A stretch of 64,000 nt of DNA, taken from positions 62,001 through 126,000 of the forward strand of contig NZ_JROO01000018.1 of NCBI RefSeq assembly GCF_000826685.1, in the 5' to 3' direction. The position numbers were made by a program, and so were the translations under genes. The number at the start of each line of letters is the position of its first letter. Position 1 is the first letter of the stretch. The stretch is from Streptomonospora alba (GTDB lineage Bacteria; Actinomycetota; Actinomycetes; Streptosporangiales; Streptosporangiaceae). Shown here one piece after another: positions 39,694-48,176 of the stretch. The notes below the pieces were generated by a model. It did no database searches and had not been told where the DNA came from. It saw nothing but the letters and a program-made list of their open reading frames with translations.

Positions 39694-40236
39694 TCAGCGG
39701 CGCGGCTTGGTGAGCAGAACCAGCCGGAACTTGCCGATCTGCACTTCGTCGCCGCCGCCGAGTTCGGCCTCGTCTATGCGCTCGCGGTTGACGTAGGTGC
39801 CGTTGAGGCTGCCGACGTCGCGGACGCCGAATCCGTTTCCGCGCCGGAAGAACTCCACGTGGCGCCGGGAGACGGTGACGTCGTCGAGGAAGATGTCGCT
39901 GTTGGGGTGGCGGCCCACGGTCGTGACGTCGCTGTCGAGGAGGAAGCGGCTGCCGGCGTTGGGGCCGCGCTTGACCACCAGCAGCGCCGTGCCCGGAGGC
40001 AGGGCGTCGACGTTGGTGGGCTCGCCGGGAAGGTCCTCGCCCTCGGCCTCGGCCTCCAGCGCCTGGATGCCCGCGATGGAGATGGTGGAGGTGGTCTCGC
40101 CGACGGAGTCGCGGCTGCCGCCCGAACCCGGGGCGGCCTCCTGCCCGGCCGCACGGATGGGGGAACCGCAGTTGGAGCAGAAACGGGCATCATCCGCAAC
40201 GGCGTGACCGCACTGCGTGCAGTAAACGCTCGACAT
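39694..40236 (-). CDS. garA: GarA/OdhI-like FHA protein with N-terminal zinc ribbon
   Basis: 180 aa. Residues 6-23 hold CTQCGHAVADDARFCSNCGS, a zinc ribbon with Cys 6, 9, 20 and 23. ETTS at 47-50 matches the threonine phospho-site of mycobacterial GarA (phosphorylated by PknB/PknG). The C-terminal FHA domain (LLVVKRGPNAGSRFLLDSD, VGRHPNSDIFLDDVTVSRRH, VGSLNGTYVNRERID, QIGKFRLVLL) is very close to GarA, which inhibits or activates TCA and glutamate enzymes depending on phosphorylation. AGGAGG lies 12 nt before ATG 40236. Confidence 0.93.
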   Translation of the reverse strand: MSSVYCTQCGHAVADDARFCSNCGSPIRAAGQEAAPGSGGSRDSVGETTSTISIAGIQALEAEAEGEDLPGEPTNVDALPPGTALLVVKRGPNAGSRFLLDSDVTTVGRHPNSDIFLDDVTVSRRHVEFFRRGNGFGVRDVGSLNGTYVNRERIDEAELGGGDEVQIGKFRLVLLTKPRR

Positions 40237-40593
40237 GGGTCGGCTCGGCCTCCTACCGCACGGGGGCGGTGCTTGATCGGCTGGTGGTCCTTCAGCGCGG
40301 GTGGGGGCGTCCCCCGCACCCACGGGGAAAACGGGGCGGGCCGGTGCTGTGTTCCCCGGCTCGCCTCGGATTCTCACATGGTGTCATCCCCTGCCGTGCT
40401 CTGGTCGTATACAGCTGCGCCCCGCCCGGATCCGCCCATGCGTGCGGCGACCTGCCGGTGGGGAACACCCGACTCTAAACCATATCGGCGCCGCACAGGC
40501 GGCGGTGCCCGCCGGGCGGGGCGCGCGGGCTGCGGCCGAATTCGGTCGCAGCCCGCGCGCCCGCGCCCGGGCGCCGCATCGGCCTCGGGAGGC
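40237..40593. other. Intergenic region between the pseudo-PMM fusion gene and garA
   Basis: 357 nt without a gene; it holds the terminator hairpin at 40521-40560 and, on its garA side, presumably the garA promoter (less GC-rich around 40400-40500). Confidence 0.4.
40521..40560 (-). terminator. Terminator hairpin after the nucleotidyltransferase-PMM gene
   Basis: A 14-bp perfect stem (40521-40534 with 40547-40560) whose 12-nt interior is itself mostly self-complementary (CCGAATTCGG). It begins about 33 nt after the stop codon at 40594. Confidence 0.75.
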
Positions 40594-43092
40594 TCAGCCT
40601 TCGGCCTGCTCGACCACCTGGGCCCATTCCTCCAGCAGCCGCTGGGCGGTGTCGGAGTCGGGGCCCTCCGACCACAGGTGGGTGACCGCCTCGGAGGTGT
40701 CGGGCAGGATCAGCGCCCAGGCTCCGTTGGGCTCGACCACGCGCACACCGTCGGTGGTGTCGACCTCGCGGCCCTCGGAGGCCTCGACCACCGCGCGCAT
40801 CACGCTGCCCTTGACCGCCCACGGTGTGGGCACCGAGCGGCGCAGCAGATGGGACTGCGGAATGCGCCGGTCGATCTCGCTGAAGGACATGCGGGTGCGT
40901 GCGACCAGGCCCAGCAGCCGCACGAACGCGGCGATGCCGTCGCTGGTGCGGGAGAACTCCGGCACCACGTAGCCGCCGCGGCCGTCGGAGGCGAAGACGA
41001 TGTCCTCTGCCTGAGCGGCCTTGGTGAGCTCGTCGACGGCCGTGGGGGTCCACTGCACCTCGACCCCGTGGTAGCCGGCGACCTGGCCCGCCACGCGTGT
41101 GGTGGTCACCGGAAGGGCGATGCGCCCGCCCCCGCGCTCGGCGGCGATCAGGTCCAGTATCACCAGCAGGGCGCGCTCGTTGTCGACCACCTGGCCGTTC
41201 TCGTCGACGACCGACAGGCGCTCGGCCACCGGGTCGAAGCGCACGCCGAAGTCGGCCCGCGAGGAGGAGACCAGCTCCCCCAGGTGCTGCAGGTCGCGCA
41301 TCTGCTTGGCGAGCGTGTCGGTGGGCGAGTCCTCGTCGAGCTTGTTGTTGACGGTGAGGACCTCGACCCCGAGCCGGCCCAGCAGCGAGGGCAGGATGAG
41401 CGATCCGGTGCCGCCGGCGCAGTCGACGACCACCTTCAGCCCGGCCTCGCTGACGCCCGAGGTGTCCACGGTGCGCAGCAGGTCGTGGGCGTAGTTCTCC
41501 ACGCCGCGCGAGGGGAAGGACAGCTCGGCGATCTCGCCGGGGAACGCGCGGCGGTACTCGGCCCGGGAGAACACCCGCTCCAGCTTGCGCTGAGCCGCCG
41601 GCGACAGGTCGGCGCCGCGCTCGTCGAAGAACATGATGTCCACCGACTGCGGGTCGCCCGGCGAGGTGCGCAGGCTGATGCCGCCGGCCACCCCGCTCTG
41701 CGAGGTGTGGAAGCGCGCCACCGGCAGCGGCACCACCTCCAGATCGCGCACGTCGATGGCGCTGGCGGTGAGTGCGCTGATGACCGCCCGCTTGAGCGCG
41801 CGCGCCGCCCGGGAGACGTCGCGCGAGGTGGTCACCACCGAGCCCTTCTTCAGCGTGGTGGCGAACGCGCTGGCCAGCCGCACCGCCAGTTCGGGCGTGA
41901 TCTCGACGTTGATCAGCCCGGAGACCCCGCGCTGGCCGAACAGCGAGCGCTGGCCGCGCGACTCCCAGATGACGTTGCTGTTGACGACGGCGCCGGCCTC
42001 GATGGTCTTGAAGGGGTAGACCTTGACCTCGTTGGAGAGGTACGCCTCGGACTCGATGACGCACTCTTCGCCGACGATCGCCCCTTCCTCCACGCGGGCG
42101 CTGGACATCACGTCGGTATTCTTGCCGATGACACAGCCGCGCAGGTTGGTGCTGGCGCCGATGTAGACGTTGTCGTGCACCACGGCGCGGTGCAGGAACG
42201 CCTCCGAGCGCACCACGACGTTGCTGCCCAGCACGGTGAACTCGCGCAGCTCCGCACCGGCCTCGACCTTGGCGTAGTCGCCGATGTAGAGGGGGCCCTT
42301 GAGCACGGCCTCGGAGTCGACCTCGGCGCCCTCGGCCATCCAGACCCCGGGCGAGACCTCGAAGCCGTCGATCTCCACGTCGACCTTGCCGGAGAGCACG
42401 TCGGCCTGGGCGCGCAGATAGCTCTCGTGGGTGCCGACATCCTCCCAGTAGCCGTCGGCGATGTAGCCGTAGACGGGCTCGCCGTCCTTGACCAGCTTGG
42501 GGAACACGTCGCCCGACCAGTCGACCACCTCGCCCTCGGCGACCTCGTCGAGGACCTCGGGCTCCATGATGTAGATGCCGGTGTTGACGGTGTCGGAGAA
42601 CACCTGCCCCCAGGTGGGCTTCTCCAGGAACCGCTGCACCCGCCCCTGTTCGTCGACGATGATGATGCCGAACTCCAGCGGATTCTCGACCCGCTTGAGC
42701 CCGATGGTGACCTTGGCGCCGTTCTCGCGGTGGAACCGCACCATGTCGGTCAGGTCGATGTCGGTCAGCGCGTCACCGGAGATGACGATGAACGGTTCGC
42801 CGCGCAGGTACTCCTCGGCGTTCTTCACGCTTCCGGCCGTACCCAGGGGTACCTCTTCGGCGACGTAGTCGAGGTTCATGCCGAGTTCCTCGCCGTCGCC
42901 GAAGTAGTTTCGGATCAGCGTGGCCAGGAATTGCACGGTCACGACGGTGTCGTCGAAGCCGTGCCGATTGAGCAGCCGCAGGACGTGCTCCATGATCGGC
43001 CGGTTGACGACGGGCAGGAGTGGCTTGGGCTGGTTGGCGGTCATCGGGCGGAGGCGGGTGCCTTCGCCTCCGGCCATGACTACGGCCTTCAT
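40594..43092 (-). CDS. Mannose-1-phosphate guanylyltransferase-like protein fused to a degenerate phosphomannomutase
   Basis: 832 aa. Residues 1-230 are a sugar-nucleotidyltransferase (AVVMAGGEGTRLRPMT, QPKPLLPVVNRPIMEHVL, GTAGSVKNAEEYL, VISGDALTDIDL), then a left-handed beta-helix (about 240-370, YIGDYAKVEAGAELREF, IGASTNLRGCVIGKNTDV). From 385 a phosphohexomutase fold follows, but the usual TASHNP serine loop reads RTSPGDPQSVDI and the DGDGDR metal loop reads FDPVAERLSVVDENG, so mutase catalysis is unlikely. It probably makes GDP- or NDP-sugar for glycans; the mutase half may be regulatory. The start is ATG 43092. Confidence 0.88.
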   Translation of the reverse strand: MKAVVMAGGEGTRLRPMTANQPKPLLPVVNRPIMEHVLRLLNRHGFDDTVVTVQFLATLIRNYFGDGEELGMNLDYVAEEVPLGTAGSVKNAEEYLRGEPFIVISGDALTDIDLTDMVRFHRENGAKVTIGLKRVENPLEFGIIIVDEQGRVQRFLEKPTWGQVFSDTVNTGIYIMEPEVLDEVAEGEVVDWSGDVFPKLVKDGEPVYGYIADGYWEDVGTHESYLRAQADVLSGKVDVEIDGFEVSPGVWMAEGAEVDSEAVLKGPLYIGDYAKVEAGAELREFTVLGSNVVVRSEAFLHRAVVHDNVYIGASTNLRGCVIGKNTDVMSSARVEEGAIVGEECVIESEAYLSNEVKVYPFKTIEAGAVVNSNVIWESRGQRSLFGQRGVSGLINVEITPELAVRLASAFATTLKKGSVVTTSRDVSRAARALKRAVISALTASAIDVRDLEVVPLPVARFHTSQSGVAGGISLRTSPGDPQSVDIMFFDERGADLSPAAQRKLERVFSRAEYRRAFPGEIAELSFPSRGVENYAHDLLRTVDTSGVSEAGLKVVVDCAGGTGSLILPSLLGRLGVEVLTVNNKLDEDSPTDTLAKQMRDLQHLGELVSSSRADFGVRFDPVAERLSVVDENGQVVDNERALLVILDLIAAERGGGRIALPVTTTRVAGQVAGYHGVEVQWTPTAVDELTKAAQAEDIVFASDGRGGYVVPEFSRTSDGIAAFVRLLGLVARTRMSFSEIDRRIPQSHLLRRSVPTPWAVKGSVMRAVVEASEGREVDTTDGVRVVEPNGAWALILPDTSEAVTHLWSEGPDSDTAQRLLEEWAQVVEQAEG

Positions 43093-43147
43093 CGGGGCCA
43101 CCCCCCGACCCCATGACGTGGACGGCCGGACGCCCTCGGGCGCATTC

Positions 43148-43933
43148 TCATGGTGGGGACGTCGCTCCCTTCCTATCGCTCGTGCCGCTGGACGGTGGTC
43201 CGGAACCGCGGGAACCGCGGCCGGGAGCCGTCTGGTCCGACTGCGCCGGTTCCGCTTCTTCCCGGCTGTCGCCGCCGGTTGTGGCCGCTACCCCTGGCAG
43301 GGGCTTTTCACCCGTGCCGGATGGACGGTCGGCCCGCCGGGCCTGCGCGATCAATCGCCGCCCTTGCTCCGCGTACAGCAGTCCGGCCCACCAATAGATA
43401 GCAGTTCCCCAGATGGCGAACGCCCAACCCATAATCCGTGCCACATCGCCGACCATTCCGGCGTATCCGGCGATGAACAACAAAGGGAAGGAATAGAGCA
43501 GGCAGAGCGTGGCCGCCTTCCCGGCGAAATTCACCGGAAGCGTGCCGTAGCCGTAGTAGCGCAGCACCGGCAGCGCGAGCAGCATCAGCACGTCGCGCAG
43601 CACCAGCACCGCCATCAGCCACCACGGCACGATGTCGCGCACGACCAGGCCCAGCAGCGCGGCGAAGATGTAGAGGCGGTCGGCGGTGGGATCCAAAAGC
43701 GCGCCCAGCCGGCTCGCTTGATTCCAGGCACGGGCGATCTTGCCGTCGAGCCAGTCGGAGACCCCGGCGAAGGCCAGCACGCCCAGCGCCCACCAGTCGG
43801 CCTGGGGCACCAGCACCAACCACAGGAACACGGGAACGCCCGCCAGGCGCAGCATGCTCAGCAGGTTCGGCACGGTCCAGACGCGGTCGTCCGCGACGCG
43901 GCCCCCGGCGCTCGGACTCACTCGGCTCGCCAC
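43148..43933 (-). CDS. CDP-alcohol phosphatidyltransferase
   Basis: 261 aa membrane enzyme of phospholipid synthesis. The CDP-OH-PT signature DGxxAR(x8)GxxxDxxxD is seen as SDWLDGKIARAWNQASRLGA then LLDPTADRL. About six membrane helices follow (VPWWLMAVLVLRDVLMLLAL, LLYSFPLLFIAGYAG). The alcohol acceptor cannot be told from sequence; actinobacterial members at this position are often annotated as PgsA-like or PIP synthase-like. The C-terminal 60 residues are low-complexity. GGGAGG precedes GTG 43933. It precedes the sugar-nucleotidyltransferase gene on the same strand by 55 nt. Confidence 0.92.
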   Translation of the reverse strand: MASRVSPSAGGRVADDRVWTVPNLLSMLRLAGVPVFLWLVLVPQADWWALGVLAFAGVSDWLDGKIARAWNQASRLGALLDPTADRLYIFAALLGLVVRDIVPWWLMAVLVLRDVLMLLALPVLRYYGYGTLPVNFAGKAATLCLLYSFPLLFIAGYAGMVGDVARIMGWAFAIWGTAIYWWAGLLYAEQGRRLIAQARRADRPSGTGEKPLPGVAATTGGDSREEAEPAQSDQTAPGRGSRGSGPPSSGTSDRKGATSPP

Positions 43934-43996
43934 CCCACCTCCCAGGTGTACGAGTAGCGAGCTTACCCGGCCGGGGCTCGCGTTATAGCGGTGAGG

Positions 43997-44962
43997 TCAC
44001 AGTGGCTCCGGCGCGATCCGGCGCAGCCGCTCGGCGCCGGTGGGCTCCTCGTCGCGCAGTCGGCAGCAGCGGATCCCGCGGTCGCCGAAACGGCTGCGCA
44101 CCGCCTCCACGACCGCGGCGTCGGGGCTCTCGGGCACCTGATTGAGGACCACCGGGCCCAGGTGGAAGCCGGCCTCGGCCAGCTCCTCGGCGGCCCGATC
44201 GGTCTCGGCCAGCACCATCCGCCGCGGCAGCAGCACCAGGTGCACCGCGGCGTCCTCGCGCAGTCGGCGGGCGGCGCGCTCCAGCCGCTGCCGGCGGGCG
44301 CGCAGCTTCTCCAGCAGCGGGTCGGGCTCGGGTTCGGCGGAACCGCCGACCATGCCCGCGGCGAAGCGGTCGGCGTCCACGGCCTTCTCGCGCTGGCGCG
44401 CCAGGCCCTGCAGCCAGGGGGTCAGCAGCGCGGGCATGTGCAGCATCTTCAGCAGGTGGCCGGTGGGGGCGCTGTCGACCACCAGGCGGTCCCACTCGCC
44501 GGGCACCCGCTCCATGGTGTCGACGAGCAGATCGTTCAGCGCGGACTCGGCCATGCCCGGACCGGCCGCGGCGTGGTCGAGGTGGCGCTGAACGGCGGGC
44601 ATGATCTCGCGCGGCAGCGCGGCGTAGGCGTCGTCGGTGACCTGCTTGACACGTCGGCGCACGGCGGCGTCGGCGTCGGGCTCGGCCGCCCACAGGTTCT
44701 CGGCGACGCGGCGCGGGGCGTCGCCCAGCCGTGTCTCCAGCGCATCGCCCAGCGAATGGGCGGGGTCGGTGGAGATCACCAGGGTGCGCAGGCCCCGGTC
44801 GGCCAAGGCGAGCGCGGTGGCCGCGGCCAGGGTCGTCTTGCCCACGCCGCCCTTGCCGCCGAAGAAGACGAGGGGGCGCCCGCCCGCGCCGATCTCCTCA
44901 CCGGGGCCGGGGTCACCGCGCCGTGCGGTGCCGCCGGGCGGCGGGCCCGTGTCAGCGGCCAC
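43997..44962 (-). CDS. ArsA/Get3-family ATPase
   Basis: 321 aa. Deviant Walker A FFGGKGGVGKTTLAAATALA (with the signature Lys), switch STDPAHSLGDAL, and VVDSAPTGHLLKMLHMPALL are all typical of ArsA/Get3-like ATPases. It has no arsenite Cys triad, so a client-binding or cofactor role is more likely than arsenite pumping. It follows the cory-CC-star gene by 36 nt on the same strand. GTG 44962 has GGGGGGTG just upstream. Two such ATPases often occur in tandem in mycobacteria; only one is present here. Confidence 0.85.
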   Translation of the reverse strand: MAADTGPPPGGTARRGDPGPGEEIGAGGRPLVFFGGKGGVGKTTLAAATALALADRGLRTLVISTDPAHSLGDALETRLGDAPRRVAENLWAAEPDADAAVRRRVKQVTDDAYAALPREIMPAVQRHLDHAAAGPGMAESALNDLLVDTMERVPGEWDRLVVDSAPTGHLLKMLHMPALLTPWLQGLARQREKAVDADRFAAGMVGGSAEPEPDPLLEKLRARRQRLERAARRLREDAAVHLVLLPRRMVLAETDRAAEELAEAGFHLGPVVLNQVPESPDAAVVEAVRSRFGDRGIRCCRLRDEEPTGAERLRRIAPEPL

Positions 44963-44998
44963 GCCCGCACCCCCCGTCTCGTCGGCCCGGCTCGGCGC

Positions 44999-45274
44999 TC
45001 AGCAGCACACTCCCTCGTCGCCGAAGGTCTCCCGACCCATGCGCTGATGCCATTCGTGCAGGTCGGCGACCATATACGGAATCAGATCCAGGGTCTCATA
45101 AGCGGCGGGATCCTCCACGCCCAGCGTCTGCAGCAGGACCATGGCCCGCAGCGTGTCCTGCTGAGTGCGGGCCTCGCGGCGCAGCACGTGGCGCCAACGG
45201 GAGGCGAACCACTCCTCGTGGAACTCCTCGATCCGGCGCCACGCGCTGCGCAGCTGCTCCCACCTCCCGGTCAC
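44999..45274 (-). CDS. Cory-CC-star family protein
   Basis: 91 aa. Almost wholly helical (WEQLRSAWRRIEEFHEEWFA, LRREARTQQDTLRAMVLLQT, YETLDLIPYMVADLHEWHQR) and ends in GDEGVCC, i.e. Cys-Cys directly before the stop codon, the defining trait of the cory-CC-star family. Function is unknown; the terminal CC suggests thioester, disulfide or metal chemistry. The start GTG lies one nucleotide past the cstA stop, so translation is probably coupled, and the ArsA-like ATPase follows. Confidence 0.88.
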   Translation of the reverse strand: MTGRWEQLRSAWRRIEEFHEEWFASRWRHVLRREARTQQDTLRAMVLLQTLGVEDPAAYETLDLIPYMVADLHEWHQRMGRETFGDEGVCC

Positions 45275-45275
45275 G

Positions 45276-47015
45276 TCACTGGGCCTCGTCGGTTCCCGCG
45301 GTCTCCTCGGCCGAAGCCTCGGCGCCGGTCACCGTGCCGCGCTGGGCGAAGGCCCGGCGCAGTGCGATCGCGGCCTCGATGATCAGCCAGATCGCCAGCA
45401 CGAAGATCGCCACGTCCAGCGGGGCGAGCAGGTACATCTGCATGGGCTCGCCGGAGGCGATGAACCCCTGCAGGTTCACGATCAGCGCCCAGGTGGTCAT
45501 GACCACCAGGAACACCAGCGGCACCAGCACCGCGATCGGGTTGCGGCGGTTCTTGGTGACCCATACCGCGATCACCGACAGCGCCAGGCCGGCGGTGAGC
45601 TGGTTGGTGGTGCCGAACAGCTGCCACAGCGTGCCGAAGGCGAAGTTGCCCGGGATCAGCGCCAGGCCCAGCGGGATCAGCACCGCCACGGCGGTGGCCG
45701 CCGTCAGGTTGCGGGCCAGCGGCCGGAAACCGGTGATCTCGGCGATCTCCTGGATGATGTAGCGCTGCAGCCGCACGCCGGTGTCCATGGAGGTGGCGGC
45801 GAAGCTGATCACGACGATCGCGGCGAAGACGGCGCCCACCGCCACGGGCACGCCGAGGTTGTTGGCGAATCCGGCCACACCGTTGACGAAGTTGCCCACC
45901 GCGCCGTCGGAGGCGGTGGCGAAGTCGGTGTAGAGGTTGTCCCACTCGCCGGCGGTGGCGACCACGCCCGCCGTGCAGGCGAGGATCGAGCACAGCGCCA
46001 GCGCGCCCTCGCCGGAGGAGGCCAGGTAGCCCACGTAGCGGGCGTCGGTCTCCTTGTCCAGCTGCTTGGAGGTGGTGCCCGAGGAGACCAGGCTGTGGAA
46101 TCCGGAGACCGCGCCGCAGGCGATGGTCACGAACAGCAGCGGGAACCACGGCGGCGAGCCGGCGGGCACGTCGTTGACCACCGGGGCGACGATGGCGTCC
46201 CAGCCGACGACCACGCCGAGGAAGATGATCCCCAGCGCCAGCACCATCTGCAGCTGGTTGACGTAGTCGCGCGGCTGCAGGAGCAGCCACACCGGCAGGC
46301 GCGAGGCGAAGAACGCGTAGACGAAGATCAGGACCACCCACAGCGTCTGGGCCGACATGCCCAGCGCCCCGGCCACCGGGGCCAGCGATACCGGCACCGC
46401 GATGCCCAGCGGGATGAACGCGTAGACGACGATCAGGCAGATGATCGAGGGGACCAGCGCGGCGGTGCGGCGGCGGTAGACGAGCTGGCCCAGGCCGATG
46501 GCCAGCGGGATGGTGACCAGCACCGGCAGCACGGCTTCGGGATTGCCGTCCAGCAGGATGCCGATGACCACCGCGAAGACCGCGTTGACCATGGTCAGCA
46601 GGAAGAACAGGATCAGCAGGAACAGCACCCGCGAGCGCGCGCTGATCACCTCGCCCGCCAGTGTGCCGATACTCTTCGCCTTGTGGCGCACCGATACCGC
46701 CAGGGCGCCGAAGTCGTGCACGCCGGCGGCGAAGACGGTGCCCAGCACCACCCACAGCAGGGCCGGGCCCCAGCCCCAGAAGACGGCGACGGCCGGACCC
46801 ACGATCGGTGCGGCTCCGGCGATCGAAATGAAATGGTGACTGAAGACGATGTGCTTGTTCGTGGGGACGAAGTCGATTCCGTCGCGGTATGTGTGGGCCG
46901 GTGTCACGTACGCCGGGTCGAGCGCGTAGACGCGCTTGGCCAGGTACGCCGAGTAGTACCGGTAGCCCAAGGCGAATATCGCGAGGACCGCGACCATGAC
47001 TACGGCTGCTGGCAT
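45276..47015 (-). CDS. cstA: CstA-family pyruvate/peptide transporter
   Basis: 579 aa, about 16-18 membrane helices. Typical CstA segments: YRYYSAYLAKRVYALD, VPTNKHIVFSHHFISIAGAA, PIVGPAVAVFWGWGPALLWV, ISARSRVLFLLILFFLLT, GFHSLVSSGTTSKQL. The family imports pyruvate (and was named for carbon starvation in E. coli). The short acidic C-terminal tail is not conserved. AAGGA stands 6 nt before ATG 47015. It heads a same-strand run with the cory-CC-star and ArsA-like genes. Confidence 0.93.
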   Translation of the reverse strand: MPAAVVMVAVLAIFALGYRYYSAYLAKRVYALDPAYVTPAHTYRDGIDFVPTNKHIVFSHHFISIAGAAPIVGPAVAVFWGWGPALLWVVLGTVFAAGVHDFGALAVSVRHKAKSIGTLAGEVISARSRVLFLLILFFLLTMVNAVFAVVIGILLDGNPEAVLPVLVTIPLAIGLGQLVYRRRTAALVPSIICLIVVYAFIPLGIAVPVSLAPVAGALGMSAQTLWVVLIFVYAFFASRLPVWLLLQPRDYVNQLQMVLALGIIFLGVVVGWDAIVAPVVNDVPAGSPPWFPLLFVTIACGAVSGFHSLVSSGTTSKQLDKETDARYVGYLASSGEGALALCSILACTAGVVATAGEWDNLYTDFATASDGAVGNFVNGVAGFANNLGVPVAVGAVFAAIVVISFAATSMDTGVRLQRYIIQEIAEITGFRPLARNLTAATAVAVLIPLGLALIPGNFAFGTLWQLFGTTNQLTAGLALSVIAVWVTKNRRNPIAVLVPLVFLVVMTTWALIVNLQGFIASGEPMQMYLLAPLDVAIFVLAIWLIIEAAIALRRAFAQRGTVTGAEASAEETAGTDEAQ

Positions 47016-47198
47016 TGGCTGTCCTTACGTCGCACGTGTGCACACGCGGCCTGCACCCCGCCCGATCCGCACATCGGCCCGGCGTCGACTGGAGCGGCCG
47101 ATCGCCGAAGGCGCCGCGGTTCGGGACACAAACCATCGAAGATCGTTTAAAGTCATCAGAAATTAACACGCACTTCTTCGCAGACAAAGGGCCCCACC

Positions 47199-48020
47199 TT
47201 GCTGGACATGGTCACGGTTTGGCGGCGATCGACGGCCGCGGAAATGTGCTGGACCGGAACCGCCGGGCCCGCGGGGATCCCGGTGGTCCCGCTGGTGTGG
47301 GACGACCTGCCGTGCGTGGCGCTGCCCATGGCCCACCTCGACGCGGTCGACACGATGACCTCGGGGCGCGCCGCCTTCGCCGTGACCGATCCGGGCTCCG
47401 AGGAGGCCTCCGGCGGGCTCGTGGCCTCGGGGCCGGTCGACATCCGCTTCGACCTCGAAGGCGCGCGCTTCGTGGAGCACCTGCTGGAGCAGGAGATCGT
47501 CAAGCATCCGCCCACGCGGCTGCGCGCCGACGGGCTGATGGCCCGGCGGGAGAACTGGTGGTGGGTGCCGCGGGTACTGATCACGCTGACCGCCGAGGAG
47601 GAGGTGCGTGAGATCCCGGCGCGCCGGCGCGGCGAGGACGCGCTGCTGGTGCGCGCGGTCGGCACGGGCGCGGCGCCGCGGGTGGACACGGTCACCGCCC
47701 GCGCCTGGCCCGAGGAGCCCGGCGCCGAGGCCGAACTGTGGCGCCGCGACGGCGCGGCCCTGCAGGGTGCGGGCGAGCCGGCCTTCGCCTTCGCCCACCG
47801 CAACAGCCCCGACTTCGAACGCTGGGAGCGCTGGTACCGCTCGGGCCGTGCCGAGGGCGAGGCCCTGACCGTCGTCGAGGCGACCGGTTCCCCCGACCAG
47901 GAGCCCCCGCGCCCTTACAACCTGTTGGAGCGCTTCCGCAACCACCGCGACGTGGTCCGCGCCTGCAAGGAAGGCGTCGCCAAGGCGGAGGCCCGCGCCG
48001 GCCACCCCGGCTCCGGCTGA
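47199..48020 (+). CDS. Pyridoxamine-5'-phosphate-oxidase-like (split-barrel) protein
   Basis: 273 aa. The first 150 residues resemble the flavin-binding split beta-barrel of PNPOx-type proteins (VPLVWDDLPCVALPMAHLDA, SGRAAFAVTDPGS, GLVASGPVDIRFDLEGARFV). A C-terminal segment (from about 190) is unrecognised, with SPDFERWERWYRSGRAEGEA. Whether it binds FMN, F420 or haem is not clear. The start is a TTG with AAAGGG upstream; ATG three codons in is an alternative. It is divergent from cstA and convergent with thyX. Confidence 0.65.
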   Translation: MLDMVTVWRRSTAAEMCWTGTAGPAGIPVVPLVWDDLPCVALPMAHLDAVDTMTSGRAAFAVTDPGSEEASGGLVASGPVDIRFDLEGARFVEHLLEQEIVKHPPTRLRADGLMARRENWWWVPRVLITLTAEEEVREIPARRRGEDALLVRAVGTGAAPRVDTVTARAWPEEPGAEAELWRRDGAALQGAGEPAFAFAHRNSPDFERWERWYRSGRAEGEALTVVEATGSPDQEPPRPYNLLERFRNHRDVVRACKEGVAKAEARAGHPGSG

Positions 48021-48068
48021 ACCGGCGCACCGGCCGAGGCCCAGCGTTCACGCCGCGGCCCGCCACCG

Positions 48069-48133
48069 CCGTTGATCTTGTACCTACTGTCGCGGGAAAG
48101 CGATTACCATGGCGGTAGGTACAAGATCAACGG
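48069..48133. repeat. 65-bp element with 19-bp perfect terminal inverted repeats
   Basis: CCGTTGATCTTGTACCTAC (48069-48087) and its exact complement (48115-48133) flank a 27-nt centre. It lies between the ends of two convergent genes (stops at 48020 and 48177). It could be a bidirectional terminator or a short mobile/REP-like palindromic element. No second copy is seen in this window. Confidence 0.75.
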
Positions 48134-48176
48134 GGCTCACGGCTGATCCCTTGGCCAGGACGCCCGACTCGATGCC

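Noticed and set aside
39859-43116. Long open frame on the plus strand opposite the nucleotidyltransferase-mutase gene
   Set aside because: It has no recognisable domains and overlaps a well-supported gene; long antisense frames are common in GC-rich DNA.
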